Shown one piece after another: positions 22,132-42,322 of a DNA stretch of 64,000 nt. The notes below the pieces were generated by a model. It worked only from the letters and a program-made list of their open reading frames with translations, did not search any database and was not told the DNA's origin. The translations under genes were made by a program, and so were the position numbers. Within the stretch, counting starts at the first letter, position 1. Each line of letters starts with the position of its first letter. Source of the stretch: Axinella damicornis (Eukaryota; Porifera; Demospongiae; Axinellida; Axinellidae); the NCBI GenBank assembly GCA_963931865.1, contig OZ007506.1, forward strand, positions 20,878,100-20,942,099, read 5' to 3'.

Positions 22132-24148
22132 TGGTCCCGGCACGGTGAACTGCATACTTACTTGAGCAGTGAAGCTTCACTGGGGGCAGGGAAAGCTCCT
22201 TTGCTATTTCGGAGTTCTTTATTGTGCCAGCATCATCAAGCTGTGAGAGGAGCACAGCAGAAAGTCAAAACATAGCCTCGTTCCCGGGCCACGTGGACCA
22301 TGGCCTGGGAATGAGGCTAGTCAAAACAGTATCTAACTGCCAGCTCACCGACTTGCCCTTGATCCACTCCGTGGCGAGTGAGCTGGATGCAATGGCTGAC
22401 CCACAACCAAATGTCTTGAACTTGGCATCAACAATCTTCCCCTCCTCGTCCACTTTGATCTAGCCAAGATGAAATGTGAAATGATGCGCTGGCATAGCAT
22501 ACAGTTGTGCTGACTTGGTAACTAGTGTGCCACCAACGCCAAATTTTCAGAGGAGGTTGGACACGGTCAGGTGACCATACGTGAGTGGGTGAATTTATAT
22601 GGAGGTTACTGTACTGAAGTGTGTCCTTGGTAGTCTTACACGAGTATCTCAACAAAATTGACATCAATCAAAAGCTCTAGTGGAGTAGATTCGAAACATG
22701 CAACCGGTTACCCCTGGGTCATTTAGGTTGTATGGCCTCTTGAAGCAGCGGCCGTGCGGGATGGCAGAGAAGCCAGTGCTATCAGGTACTTCAACTGGAA
22801 GCCTGCCCGACCTGAAGCCTTTACGGTAACCTTCGGCCCCCGGCCATATTGGCATGGGAATGAGGCTGTTGATGTTAGGAATGTAAAAGACACAGCTATT
22901 TCGGCTCGAGCGCAGGCATAGTCACGTGTGCAGAAAATGTGTCCAACCTCCTCCGCCAAATTTTATAGGCTGATGCAGATACCACCGTGTGATGTAGGTA
23001 TAATTATACTCAATAGGCCTGCCACTGAGAAGCTTTCTTCACAAACCTTGCAACAAGGCCAACCCCACATCATAGTCACAACAGAGTGTTAAATCATAGA
23101 TTCAATAGTATCTCTCCGCTTAAATCCTGAACACACTCTAGAACAAACATGCCTGTTAGAGGCTGTTAGCACCTGCATGCCATTCAGTATTTTCTCGCTG
23201 GACTGGGGGGCCTAGGTTCTGGCCCAAGGTCTTTCAGGATGTATCCAGCCTTAACCAAAACACTGAGGAGGATGGGTAGCTACCCTTGTGTCCTTCAGAG
23301 GAGACATTGAGCCGTCGGTCCTGGGGAACCTGTTTCAAATAGGCTCTACCTTCTTGTTTCCCACCAATGTGGTAAGCTCTCAGCAGTAACAAAAATGATA
23401 ACTGGACAATACCAGCCAACGTTAACATCTGATTCCCTCCCACACACAGCAAGGGGTCACTCTGCACATGGAGCTGCGACTGGGGTCACAACCCGTCCAA
23501 CAACTGCCTATGCCCACATGACCACGCTGTTAAACTACCGGTAACCCTGCGACCGTGGCAAAGATCTACCGCGTGACTTGTAGTGTATGGAGTAATACAG
23601 AAAGCCAAACACTGTTAAACCGGTAGTTTAACAGAGTGACTTGTAGTGTATGGAGTAATACAGAAAGCCAAACACTAGCCTTGTACCCAATCCCTGCCTG
23701 GGTACAAGGCTAGCCAAACACGTACATCCACCACATATAGGATTGTGACCCTGGTTGCAGCTCTATTTATGCTTATTGGAGTGACCACCCCTGCATCGCA
23801 TGGCTATTCAGCACTACATCTGAAGCAGAGCAAATATTATCCAAGCATACCTGCAACTTCATGACATCACCACATGCTGGTGCTCCCACTAGTCCTGTCC
23901 CACGTTGGCATCGTTCTTGTCCAGGGAACCCACATTGCGGGGGTTCTCATAATGGTCAACCACCTGGGCAAATAAGTACCAAAGTTGCGTCATACACGCT
24001 TCACCCCTTCCCAGCTAGAGCGCTAGTTGACATAGGCACAGCACACACTAACCCTCTCATGGTAGGAGGCTGCAAACACCCTTGCTTGCCCCACAGTACG
24101 GCTAAGTGGGCGCCCAAGCCTCTGCAAAAACCTTGGCACAAGCGACAT
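21698..24148 (-). CDS. ISCU: Iron-sulfur cluster assembly scaffold ISCU (one frame break in exon 2)
   Basis: Five minus-strand exons were assigned: 24148-24053, 23963-23851, 22459-22349, 22240-22162 and 21798-21698. Together they would encode about 166 residues. Exon 1 is an Arg-rich mitochondrial presequence ([17 protein letters not shown]). The mature part has the IscU core: [14 protein letters not shown], then the three cluster-binding cysteines in [20 protein letters not shown] and PPVKLHCSM, with EWIKGKS between the second and third. The product is the scaffold on which NFS1 builds 2Fe-2S clusters in the mitochondrial matrix. Exon 2 is 113 nt, one short of a multiple of three; the break lies near 23897-23901, between NVG and the following TGLVGAP. 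All other junctions are in phase, so an assembly indel is likelier than a pseudogene. Introns hold several mobile elements. Confidence 0.92.
21790..22130. repeat. GTGAGTGAGGGT-type tandem repeats and poly-G run
   Basis: The ISCU intron between exons 22162 and 21798 is filled by imperfect GTGAG(T)GAGGG repeats (about 21825-22075), a TG microsatellite (about 22077-22096) and a G-run of about 35 bases (about 22096-22130). This is a strong G-quadruplex-prone tract and a likely assembly trouble spot. Confidence 0.85.
22273..22319. mobile_element. 47-bp TAGCCTCG-family foldback element with 9-bp TSD
   Basis: The element begins TAGCCTCGTTCCCGGGCC and ends GGCCTGGGAATGAGGCTA. It is flanked by perfect 9-bp direct repeats GTCAAAACA (22264-22272 and 22320-22328). 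It lies in the ISCU intron between exons 22459-22349 and 22240-22162. Confidence 0.9.
22535..22968. mobile_element. ~430-bp MITE-like element in an ISCU intron
   Basis: Terminal inverted repeats of about 25 bp, with core AGAGGAGGTTGGACAC on the left and GTGTCCAACCTCCTC on the right, are followed outward by AAATTTT/AAAATTT. A one-armed TAGCCTCG-family fragment (GGGAATGAGGCT, about 22855-22866) lies inside. No coding sequence. Confidence 0.65.
23676..23712. mobile_element. 37-bp TAGCCTTG-family foldback element with 9-bp TSD
   Basis: TAGCCTTGTACCCA... and ...TGGGTACAAGGCTA are flanked by perfect 9-bp direct repeats GCCAAACAC (23667-23675 and 23713-23721). It sits beside a local duplication in which CTTGTAGTGTATGGAGTAAT appears at about 23577 and again at about 23640. 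Confidence 0.9.
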
Positions 24149-24298
24149 CTCGAATCTCTGTGACACGCCTCGTGACTAACTTGGATACTTTACCGTATAA
24201 TATTCGTACATGCGTTACCGTAACTATCTGCATACTACCGTAAACGTTAGCTTAGCTGACCTTTGACCTTCGTACCTCCGCCACTGTACGGTACGGAC
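24149..24298. promoter_or_regulatory. Bidirectional promoter of ISCU and CDC40
   Basis: Only 150 bp separate the ISCU start codon (minus, 24148) from the CDC40 start codon (plus, 24299). Repeated short TACCGTA/TACGGTA words occur at about 24190-24295 and may be promoter elements. The role is inferred from head-to-head spacing of two housekeeping genes. Confidence 0.55.
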
Positions 24299-26069
24299 AT
24301 GGACGCACTGGTGGCTTACGACTCCAGCGGTGAAGAAGATAGTACTGTAGAGAAAAGAGGAGATGAGACGCCATCGATCGATCCTGAGGAGTCGGCCAGT
24401 ATTCTCTCGAAGCTGAAAGAAAAGTTCTCTCTTGAAAGCGCGCCGAATGTCCCAAATAAGGTGGGCAACAATTGGAATAGAAGAATTACAGTGTGTATAA
24501 ATTGAAACATCATTATCTTTACAGGAGACTGAAGCTGCGCTACTCCGCGTTGATCCCTCTGCAAAAGAAGTTGCATTCAACCCCACATATGACCAGTTGT
24601 TTGCACCCGAGGTAAGACTTCTGGGGGTGATTGATCGTGCACTCCAAATCATATGCACCAGTCACAGCTGCGACCGTGCATCTTGATCCCTTATACCCCC
24701 CTCCCCCCTCCCTACCCCCAGGCTGGTCCGGCAAATCCCTTCAAAACTCGCCAGCAGCTGGCCAATAAGAATATGTTAGCAGGGTATGTGGAACCGGCGC
24801 ACTTTGACAACTTCAGTTTGAGAACCAAAGACGAACCTTTCACAGTTATGGTGAGTGCTGGTCTGTATTGTCCATTACAAGATGCACCCAGCTTCTGTAT
24901 AGTCTTGTGAGGTTTCATTTGGGGGGGGGGGAGGGGGCCCTTTAGGCTTTGTTGCCCCCTTGAAAGGTTCCCAAGAAATATTAAGGCAGCTCATGTCTCC
25001 CCCCACTCCCCCCTTTCTTTGCCTCTCTACGATTTGGCCCCACCTTGAGCGATTAAACACTATATGACATCTAATGGTCTTGGTACATGTGGTGAAGGCT
25101 GTTCCAGTGGTTTATGAATTTCTCAGATCAACAATTTGCTTAACCACACCCAAAGCAGCTTGTCACAACTATCCCATTCTATGGCCTTCTGCTTGTACCG
25201 CTTCGTATCACTATTTGGGGCTGGAAGGCTAGTCTAATTTCGCTATAATTGTTCAGTGGCACTTCATATTTCTCTTCTGACAGGCTATGCAGTAGACCCC
25301 ACTGCAGAGAGTGCAACCAGCTTGTCAACCAAGTAAGCACACACAACATGTACAGACTGTACACACACGTACACACACATACAGCATATCCACATTCCCT
25401 CCCTCTCCTCCCGTCCCTCCTACCTCTCCCTCCCCCCTCCTCTACTCTCCACCTCTCCATCCTTCCTCCTCTCCCCTCCCCTTCCTCCTCTCACCCCCTC
25501 CTCCTCTCCCCTCCATCCTCTCCCCTCCTCTCCCCTCCCCCTCCTCTCTCTCCTCCCCCTCCTTCCTCTCTCCTCCCCTCCTCTCCTTCCTCCTCCTCTC
25601 CCCTCCCTTCCTCTCTCCCCTCCCCTCCTCCTCTCCCTCTCTCCCTTCCCTCCTCTCCCTCTCCCCTCTCCCCTCTCCCTCCCCTCCTCCTCTCTCCCCT
25701 CCCCCTTCCTCCTCTCCCCTCCCCCCTCCTTGAATGTATTTATTAAGCCTCAGCCTCTATGTTTCATGCACAGGTTTGTGGGTGAGCTAGAGCGTATGAG
25801 TGAACTGGAGGGGGTGACCGTGTTTGAAGCAAAGACAGTGAGGACGGGCGAGAAACGGAAGCGAGAGGACAAGGGAGACCCGGGGGACATAGATGGGTAC
25901 CAGGGGCCGTGGCGGGAGTACAAGGACCAGGTGAAGGTGTCACGACCCACTGAAGAACAGAGGGCCATCTTGGAGGAGCAGTTTGGGGACAAGAAGAAGG
26001 AGAAAAAGGAGAAAGATGAGACGATTGAGGAGTCCTCTATGCTGCACAGTGAGTGAGAGGAGTGTGTGT

Positions 26070-26100
<31 letters not shown>

Positions 26101-27450
26101 GGGGGTGGGGGGGGGGGGGGAAGGAGGAGGAAACGATAGTAAGAGGAGAAGGGAGGGAACAGAGGGAACTGTTTGGGGCGAAACATCAGTTGAAATGTGT
26201 ACTTCTCTGACTGTAGTCAAGGATGCGTACGACTACATGGGGAGATCGTACCTGCACATCCCCCAGGACGAGGATGTGGACTTGAGGTCGGATGAGCCCC
26301 CTGATCGCTGCTATGCTCCCAAGAAACTCATCCATGAATGGTAAGATGTCTAGCTCGACTGATCAATACTGTGAATGGGAATTGCAGTCAAGCCCAGTTT
26401 GGCCTCCTTCGGTTAGGGAAAGCCTAATTAATGCCCACCCTTATTGTTTCAGGTCNNNNNNNNNNNNNNNNNNNNNNNNNNNNNNNNNNNNNNNNNNNNN
26501 NNNNNNNNNNNNNNNNNNNNNNNNNNNNNNNNNNNNNNNNNNNNNNNNNNNNNNNNNNNNNNNNNNNNNNNNNNNNNNNNNNNNNNNNNNNNNNNNNNNN
26601 NNNNNNNNNNNNNNNNNNNNNNNNNNNNNNNNNNNNNNNNNNNNNNNNNNNNNNNGCAGGTTGCTGGCTATGCCTGTCAGACTGACTTCTCCCCTGATGG
26701 CAGGTACACGTACTAGGTTATGTACTGTAATTTGGTAATGGTGCTCTAGCTAGATCAGATTCTTCCGTGTGTGTGTGTAATGGAGATCGGTACAGAAGTT
26801 CATGTTCAGTGGGTGGGACTGGACTAGTGACACGTGCAACCATCATGCTGTATTGACAAGCTGTTTGGACCCAATGCTAATGCTTTTTGCCAGAGATGGT
26901 ATCGCTCAAACGACCTCTGAACAGAGAACTTTTGTGTGCCACACTGGGAGGAAAGAGTTTGCCAGAGAGCTGCCTGGTGCCAACTCATGCGGACGCAATG
27001 ATGAACCACACATCTATACAATAATTTTTAAGCGTGTGTGTATCTGTGTGTGTTACTAACGAAGTGGGGGTTCGGGGGGGGGGGGGGGGGGGGCAGGACT
27101 AGACTAGTAACGTGCACGCGACCTTGTACTTTTACACTGCCTGAACCTCCAATGTGCTCAAGAACTTTGGGCAGGGGCTGCAACCTTCCAGAACGGCTGG
27201 GGGATGCAATCAGGGAGCAACAGTTGAAGTGGACACAATCGGGAGCAGCAGCTGAAATGGACGCATATCAGGGTGCAGCTGCTGAAGCAGATGTAATCGG
27301 GAGCAGCAGCTGAAATGGACGCAATCGGGGAGCAGCAGCTGAAGCAGAGCAGCAGCTGAAGCAGACGTAATCGGGGAGCAGCAACTCTGCAAGAGAGAGC
27401 TGCCCGGCGCTGGATTCTCACATAGGCAAATGATTCTCACATAGGCAAAT

Positions 27451-27488
<38 letters not shown>

Positions 27489-27743
27489 AGCTGAGCAAGC
27501 GAAGCTACTTGTATAATATAGATGTACTTTACTGTGATGATGGTGTAGTTTCCATTCCATTCCAGCTTTGTGATATCTGGTGACGCAGATGGAAAGCTGA
27601 CTGTATGGGAATGGAAAAACACCAGAATATACACCAGGTTCAAAGTCCATGATTCGGTGTGTATTGGTTGCCTGTGGTTACCCCACGAGACTTCCAAAGT
27701 GATCACATGCGGATGGGATGGTGCAATCAGACTCTGGGATTAA
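24299..27743 (+). CDS. CDC40: Pre-mRNA-processing factor 17 (WD40 splicing factor), interrupted by assembly gap
   Basis: Visible exons: 24299-24460, 24525-24611, 24722-24850, 25284-25332, 25774-26048, 26217-26340, the first bases of one at 26453, one ending at 26703, and the terminal exon 27566-27743. The N-terminus (MDALVAYDSSGEED), the DPSAKEVAFNPTYDQLFAPE block, MGRSYLHIPQDE and PKKLIHEW are characteristic of CDC40/PRP17. So is the C-terminal WD40 repeat ending CGWDGAIRLWD. The protein acts in the second catalytic step of splicing. Most of the WD40 propeller (about 200 residues in relatives) falls in the 200-N gap. The junction 24850/25284 is off by one base: joining GTTATG to GCTATGCAG loses the expected glycine codon, so exon 25284-25332 appears one base short. 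All other junctions keep phase. Confidence 0.92.
25385..25735. repeat. Polypyrimidine CCTCTCC tract in CDC40 intron 4
   Basis: About 350 bp of nearly pure C/T, built of CTCCCCTCC/CTCCTCTCC units, occupy the intron between exons 25284-25332 and 25774-26048. Confidence 0.9.
26062..26125. repeat. (TG)n and poly-G tract in CDC40 intron 5
   Basis: A TG microsatellite passes directly into a G-run of more than 30 bases with two interruptions. The same TG-then-G arrangement recurs at about 22077 and 30130. Confidence 0.9.
26456..26655. other. Assembly gap (200 N)
   Basis: Exactly 200 undetermined bases lie inside CDC40, starting three bases into a WD40-encoding exon. The round length looks like a placeholder. 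The missing propeller coding sequence alone should need roughly 600 bp, so the true gap is probably larger. Confidence 0.98.
27072..27487. repeat. G-runs and GCAGCAGCTGAA tandem repeats in last CDC40 intron
   Basis: A G-run at about 27074-27093 is followed by imperfect tandem GGAGCAGCAGCTGAA/ATGGAC units (about 27205-27385), then a G-run of about 37 bases (27451-27487). There is no coding sense in phase with CDC40. Confidence 0.85.
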
Positions 27744-28229
27744 CAACACTACAATTGTACTCAACTGTCTTTTCTCTGTTCTCTTCTGTGTTGTAAAATT
27801 TATCTTTCCATTTATGCAACGTCACTATTGAGGAAGGAGCACCATCTTCACCCTTCCATCCTCACCTTTTGTGGTATGGGCTACAGTTTCCTTGTGCTTA
27901 ATCTAGAAGGTCCCACTTTCAAGCTGGATCCCCAGAATTGTTTTCTGTCCAAAACATCTGAACTGTAAAACCGTGTTTATTGCTGGGTGCCTGAGAATCA
28001 GGAATGTGGAACCTACGGTTCTGCTGAGCTCTTGTTTCTCTGTTGGGTAATGGCTACCTAGGATGATTAAACCTTTTGACTGTGAAAGGGTTGCTAAAAT
28101 GAGTGGGGAAGTTGGCATGCCATCATCAGATTCTTATTCGAGGTCCAGACAACCTACACAATACAATGTTCTGTTGGTGATGTACTTTCAGTGCAGAAAA
28201 ATCTCTGTGAAGTTATTATGCACATGTGC
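27744..28229. other. Convergent intergenic region
   Basis: About 490 bp lie between the CDC40 stop codon and the stop codon of the minus-strand MATH-domain gene. It holds both 3' UTRs. No other gene is seen. Confidence 0.5.
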
Positions 28230-28959
28230 CTATTGTGCTGATTGTACTTTTGTCACCACAAAACGAAGTCTGTCAAACCTGGTGTAGTCACAGTCAGTGG
28301 CAGGGTCAAAGGTCAGGACAGAGTGTGGTATCAACAGTGGACCCCATCCAGTCCCCCTCTCATCTCTGGTCACCTGACCAGAATTAACCAATGGGGTTTC
28401 ATCCGTAAACTCCACGGCTGCTTCAAAGTGTCCACCATCTCTCCTCTCATTCAGAAGCTGTACAGCAACACTCCCCCTAAACGGCCACTTGAGGTGGTCA
28501 TCGAATTCTCCTCTCAGTAAGTAGACAAGGAGGGATACGCTTGTGCCATGACCTCCGCTATTCCCGTCAGCATCCACCCCAATACTCATTTTGTATCCAT
28601 AGGGGCGAGAGTAAAACGGCCCACTCTGCCACCGCAAACCATGTTTCCGATGGTGAGTGAAATTGTGCAGCGAAGAAATGGTTGCAGCAGGAAGGTGCAT
28701 ACAATTTGCGCGCAGGGCTTGTGGGCGATTGCCCGTGGTTGTGGCAGTTCTCTCCTAGCCGCTCCGCGTCCGTCTCTTGTTCAGTGGTGCGAGTCTGCCG
28801 GGCCTTCTTGAGTTGTTCCATCTCTCGCCGGAGGGGTCTGCATCTCGGACTGGTGCAGTTTCTCCTGCTCTCGCAACAGCTTCCTCACGTCCGACAAGTC
28901 TTGCCGCATGGCGTCGCTTTCGACTCGAAGCCGTTCGAGTTGCGCAGCCAAAGTTTGCT
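28230..28959 (-). CDS. TRAF-like protein: coiled coil plus MATH (TRAF-C) domain, frame-broken, 5' partial
   Basis: The C-terminal about 155 residues form a MATH/TRAF-C domain: SGPFYSRPYGYKMSIGVD, SVSLLVYLLRGEFDDHLKWP with FRGSVAVQLLNE after it, GTGWGPLLIPHSVL, and a final DYTRFDRLRFVVTKV. The stop codon is at 28230. Just upstream, after an ATATGCAG acceptor at 28960, is a coiled coil (LAAQLERLRVESDAMRQDLS) continuing as RREMEQLKKARQT in another frame. The two frames meet at a GGGG run (28833-28836), and a further shift is needed to enter the MATH domain near 28700. So one or two indels, or an unrecognised intron, lie here. Coiled coil plus MATH is the trimerising, receptor-tail-binding half of TRAF adaptors. 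RING and TRAF zinc fingers were not found upstream. Innate immune or TNF-type signalling is inferred from the family. Confidence 0.75.
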
Positions 28960-30135
28960 CTGCATATTTTACGTTAGTAGTCCAGCCCCACCCCCTTTTA
29001 TAGCAAGACTAATAATAATACCTTGGTGAAGAAGATTTGCGACCTCTGAGGGTGGAGGGATGAGCTGGAGAAACTGGCCGGGGGGCAAGACTAATGTCAC
29101 TGAATTGTTCAGCGTCAGGCATACATACATCTGGCCCTCCTGCGGGGCTATTTTATTTTAATTCCATGCAGTTTTGTCACTTGCTGTAGGGAACATTACA
29201 AAAAAACCCCCATAGAATCTCAAAAATTTCCACATGAACTAAAACTGCTACAGTCCCATTGATCTGCAAGCCCCATTCAATGACCTTTCCTTCTGGGTAT
29301 GCAGTATCGAGTTTTGACTGTCCAATCTGAGCGGTCTGCCAAGTGTCAAGTAGCGGGCTCACTTGCCTATGTTAGTAGATGAAGAGCTCACTGGATACTG
29401 GTAGATTTACATGTACTGTAAGGCTTCTCATCAGTCCAAAAAGTGATGTAAAAGGCTTTAGAGGACTTATGGACAACTTTGTGCATGGGAAAAAAACCCA
29501 GTTTTCAGCGCACTCCCACGTAGGGGGAGTGCGCACTCCCCCCCCTTCGTATATGTCAGGGGCGAAGGGGGCAACACCCCCTCGAGCTTTTTGATTTTAA
29601 ACCGAGGGCCTCAGACAGGTCCTCAGGAAAACATGCAGATTGATGGTGTATGGTGTGCCATCAGTTAGATCTGGCTCAAGTTTAGGGAAATCCTGGGCGA
29701 GAATCCGGCTGACATCCACCTTTGACTTCCGATTGCTGGGTTGTGGGGGTCATGAATATTGTTAACGGTATTACCAGAGGGGTCTCTCCATGCATGCCAG
29801 CCCACCAAATCTGGCCGCTGAGGAGCAAAAGCTGTGGGAGAGGAGCACCTACAAATGTGGTGTGCACTGAATGCATGAAAATCTGTTGTCTTGGTGGGAA
29901 GAATCGAAGGTCAACTAGCTACAGTCATTATGTGCATGCAGATGAATGCAGCACACCTCCGACATTATTGGCGATTCCTTGCTGTGTCAGCACATTCAGC
30001 ATCAGTTTAACATGTTTAGCCAAGCAGGAAATTCTTGTAGACAAGTGCTGACTGCATGCTGAGGATCTCGTTTTCCATCACAGTGCACGTGTTTTCCATA
30101 ATGATTTATTCTGTGAATTATTGAAATTTGTGTGT

Positions 30136-30199
<64 letters not shown>

Positions 30200-31680
30200 G
30201 CAACTATATATGATTTAGTGGAGAGGGAACACTGGAAACTGATCAAGGGATAGATAGTACTAATATGACTACTGGTAGCATTTCTAAAAAAGAACGGGGA
30301 AAATAAAAACAAGCCTGACAGGAAAAAAGAAGAAAAAAATGAAAAGAAAAAAGAAAGAAAAAAAAGAAGAAATAAACAACCTAGCAACACACCCATCCCT
30401 ACATAATTATGACAGCAACACTAATGGGGCATTTCTAGCTACAAATTGGAGAAGGAGAAAAAGAAAAAAAGAACCAAAGGGAGAGAGAAAAAAGAGAACT
30501 CCAACAACAAAGAAAAAAAGGGGAAAAAAATAAAAAAATAACAACCTAGCAACACACCTACCCCTTCCGTGACAGGTCAGACACCGAAGTGTAAGCCTCA
30601 GGAGCGCTGGATAGGCGTGCCTGGAATCACAGGAGGCTAACCTGCTTTCTACCAGACACCTTTAGCTTCGGTGGTCAGATGGGAACCGGCGTACTCATGC
30701 TGCTAGGCGGGGAAGTCAGGAACCGGTGTGTACGGAGTGGCCCAGACTCGTACTCGGTTATTGGGGAGACGAACACTCTACCCCCAGGCTGTAAAGCAAG
30801 TGCTTAGCGAGTGTGCCATCCCGACATCCCGCCAAAACTTGCTACAAATTCAGTATTTAAACCCAAACCGGATGTGTCCTGTTGCGCATGCGCGCGAGTT
30901 CCCGCCAAAACAATCTGCTGCAAGTTCAACGTTTTTGCTCACTCAGTGAAGAGGCGCTAAGGCAAGGGCAATTCGGAGGAGATAGCGGGGGTTCTATGAA
31001 TTGGATATGCTCGTACTTGAGCTTTGGAAGGAGGGTACTGGGTGAGGTAGCCTTTGTTTGTATACATAATTTGGGAGACAGGAGCTGCAAACATCCCCAT
31101 ATTATGTCATACAACCTCTGTACATGCAATTTGCACAGTGTGTTATGTGAAAAGATATGTAGGGCGGGATTGCATATTAAACTTTATGCTTACCTTGTTT
31201 CCCTACTTTTGGTCATTCCGCTTTCCCTACATCGCGAAAGCTTGCCGTCTATCACAGAGCAGCAGTCTTATCACATATTGTGTCTATTCTACCCTGCATA
31301 ATATAAATCATAGGAGTCTATGTACTCTATCAAGAAGACAGTTGGATGCCCAGCAGTTTCTAGTGGTCATAATTATCAGAGAGGAGGGAGGAGAGGTGAT
31401 GAAGTAGACAGGGGGAGGTGAAGAAATACCTACGGAAGGTGATCGACAAGAGATGGACACGAGTAGGAATTGGTGTATAATGTTTGATATTTGGTTATAT
31501 GCGATGGCCTTCAAGGCTCAAGCAGAATTAATATTATTACCCTGCAATTGGCGCATGCAATTTTGTTGCACGCGTGCAGTAGATGAGGCATTTTTTCCCT
31601 GCCTTTATAACTCTCTTGTAAGTTCAGAGCAGCCAATGTCATCATCACGTGCAAACCATATAGGCAGCCATCATCGATCC

Positions 31681-31771
<91 letters not shown>

Positions 31772-31872
31772 ACACCTCCCCGGCTAGTCTCCCAGACATG
31801 TAGTGTACTAACATGGACCACAATGTGCACACAGTTGTTTTCTTTGTTCTCAAAAAAATTTACATACCATAA
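28960..31872. other. Gene-poor region between the TRAF-like and Ig-receptor genes
   Basis: No supported gene. It contains a poly-G run of about 48 bases at about 30150-30197 preceded by (TG)n. It also has a purine-rich, A-dominated stretch at about 30282-30540 in which AACAACCTAGCAACACACC occurs twice (about 30376 and 30540). A C-run of about 75 bases ending in (CA)n lies at 31683-31775. At about 29507-29560 there is a small hairpin (CTCCCACGTAGGGGGAG). Missing 5' exons of the TRAF-like gene may lie in its left part. Confidence 0.5.
31683..31775. repeat. ~75-bp poly-C run followed by (CA)n
   Basis: This is an uninterrupted cytosine run from 31683 to 31757, followed by CACACA to about 31775. 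On the other strand it is (TG)n then poly-G, the same order as at 22077, 26062 and 30130. Confidence 0.97.
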
Positions 31873-40874
<9,002 letters not shown>

Positions 40875-40934
40875 CTGCAAATACAACAGAATGCAATCAC
40901 TACGTACGTAGCTAGTTTGTTTACTTTAGTACCG

Positions 40935-41232
40935 CCTTAGTCTCATTCCCAGGCCACCTGCAAGGCTAGGGCAGTACTATCCTCGTTCCGAGGCCACCTG
41001 GGAGTGAGGGTAGGGCGGTACTATTCTCGTTCCGAGGCCACCTGGGAGTGAGGGTAGGGCGGTACTATCCTTGTTCCGAGGCCACCTGGGAGTGAGGGTA
41101 GGGCGGTACTTTCCTCGTTCCGAGGCCACCTGGGAGCAAGGCTACGGCGGTACTAGCCTCATTCCGAGGCCACCTGAGAGCAAGGCTAGGGCAGTACTAG
41201 CCTCGTTCCGAGGCCACCTGGGAGTGAGGCCC
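40935..41232. repeat. Tandem array of TAG(C/T)CTCGTTCCGAGGCC units
   Basis: About six units of roughly 45-60 bp share CTCGTTCCGAGGCCACCTGG followed by GAGTGAGGGTAGGGCGGTAC. Each unit is itself a small foldback of the TAGCCTCG family joined head to tail. Confidence 0.9.
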
Positions 41233-42255
41233 ATGGAGTATTTGAGGGCGTGTGGTGGTGCTCAACTGGGGCTCTGTCCTGGGTTCCAATCCCATTAAAG
41301 CCCTTGGCTTTTGTGCTGAAGGTGTGGTGCACCTTGAAAGAAGAATTTGCCCTTTGCCCTTCCAGACAAACAAGTGTGAGCAATGCAGTAACTCAGGGAG
41401 TTCAGTGATGATGTAATCACCATCCCCCATTAATGCGGCCCAGGACCTGCATTCCTGGGATATCAAATCAAAATGAAGTGAGGATAAGTTTGCCAATGTT
41501 TGTTGGGCTACAATCCGACTCTTTCTTATATTGTAACTTCAGGACAGCACTGTTTCCTCTACTGCTCTGGCTGAACAAGCATCTAATAGGCCATGCAAAA
41601 TTGTTTCTCATCGGCACTTCTTCAATCAGGGTGCACACATCTCTCACCGCTACTGCATGGTTATAAAAGGGGGCGTGTCAAAGTTACTGAAGGCCATAAC
41701 GACAGGTTGATGTGGGTGTAGCCTCCGCGTGAGAGATGAAATTGAAATCTGTGGAGGTGCATGAATGTTGTACGCCAGACACGCCTTCCCAGGGCCCATT
41801 CCCAGACTACAAAGACGGAGCAATTCTTCACTTCTGTTGTAAGGCCAAGCTAAGTTGATTACCTGTTTCTCATCAGCACCCACATTCCCAGGCAAGAGTA
41901 TACACTCTTGATTTCATTGGTTCACTTGACAGTTATCTTGTAGATACCAGGTTTCCCAGGAGCCCACCACAAACAATTAAAACCCACCAGAGCCTGGAGG
42001 CATTGTAACTAAACTACCTCCCACCCAAAATGTGACACCTCTGACTCAGCAGCGCAGTGCGGATGATGCATTTAGCTCTGGTCATGGTGTTCGTGATCTA
42101 CCCATATGGTAGGCAGGGCTAAGGTTTGTTAGCAAGCAAGGCGTACCAGCACGCGCCAGTGGAATGAAAAGCAGCATCCAACACCACCCGAGAGTCCTGC
42201 TGGGAAGGTTCCCTGCCTGCGCGTGCATTGCTTGGTCCACACAGTCCACTGCAGT
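41233..42255. other. Non-coding region upstream of the Ig receptor
   Basis: The missing signal-peptide exon of the Ig receptor should lie between 40875 and MPEG1, but no convincing ATG-plus-hydrophobic exon was found. No repeat or other gene is evident. Confidence 0.4.
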
Positions 42256-42322
42256 TAGTCTCGCAGGCCAGCCTCTCGCCACACCCACTACTTCCCGTGT
42301 GAGAGTCTGGCCCGCGAGACTA
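42256..42322. mobile_element. 67-bp TAGTCTCGCAGGCCAG element with 9-bp TSD
   Basis: A subfamily variant with termini TAGTCTCGCAGGCCAG and CTGGCCCGCGAGACTA. It is flanked by perfect 9-bp direct repeats CACTGCAGT (42247-42255 and 42323-42331). A related left arm starts at about 54709. Confidence 0.92.

Noticed and set aside
22660..22960. Possible SINE with a TTCGAA B-box-like word
   Set aside because: The stretch lies between clear terminal inverted repeats and is better explained as the interior of a MITE.
30580..30830. Possible tRNA or tRNA-derived SINE (GCACTCGCTAAGCACTTGC on the minus strand)
   Set aside because: No complete cloverleaf or matching B box could be found by eye; a covariance-model search would decide.
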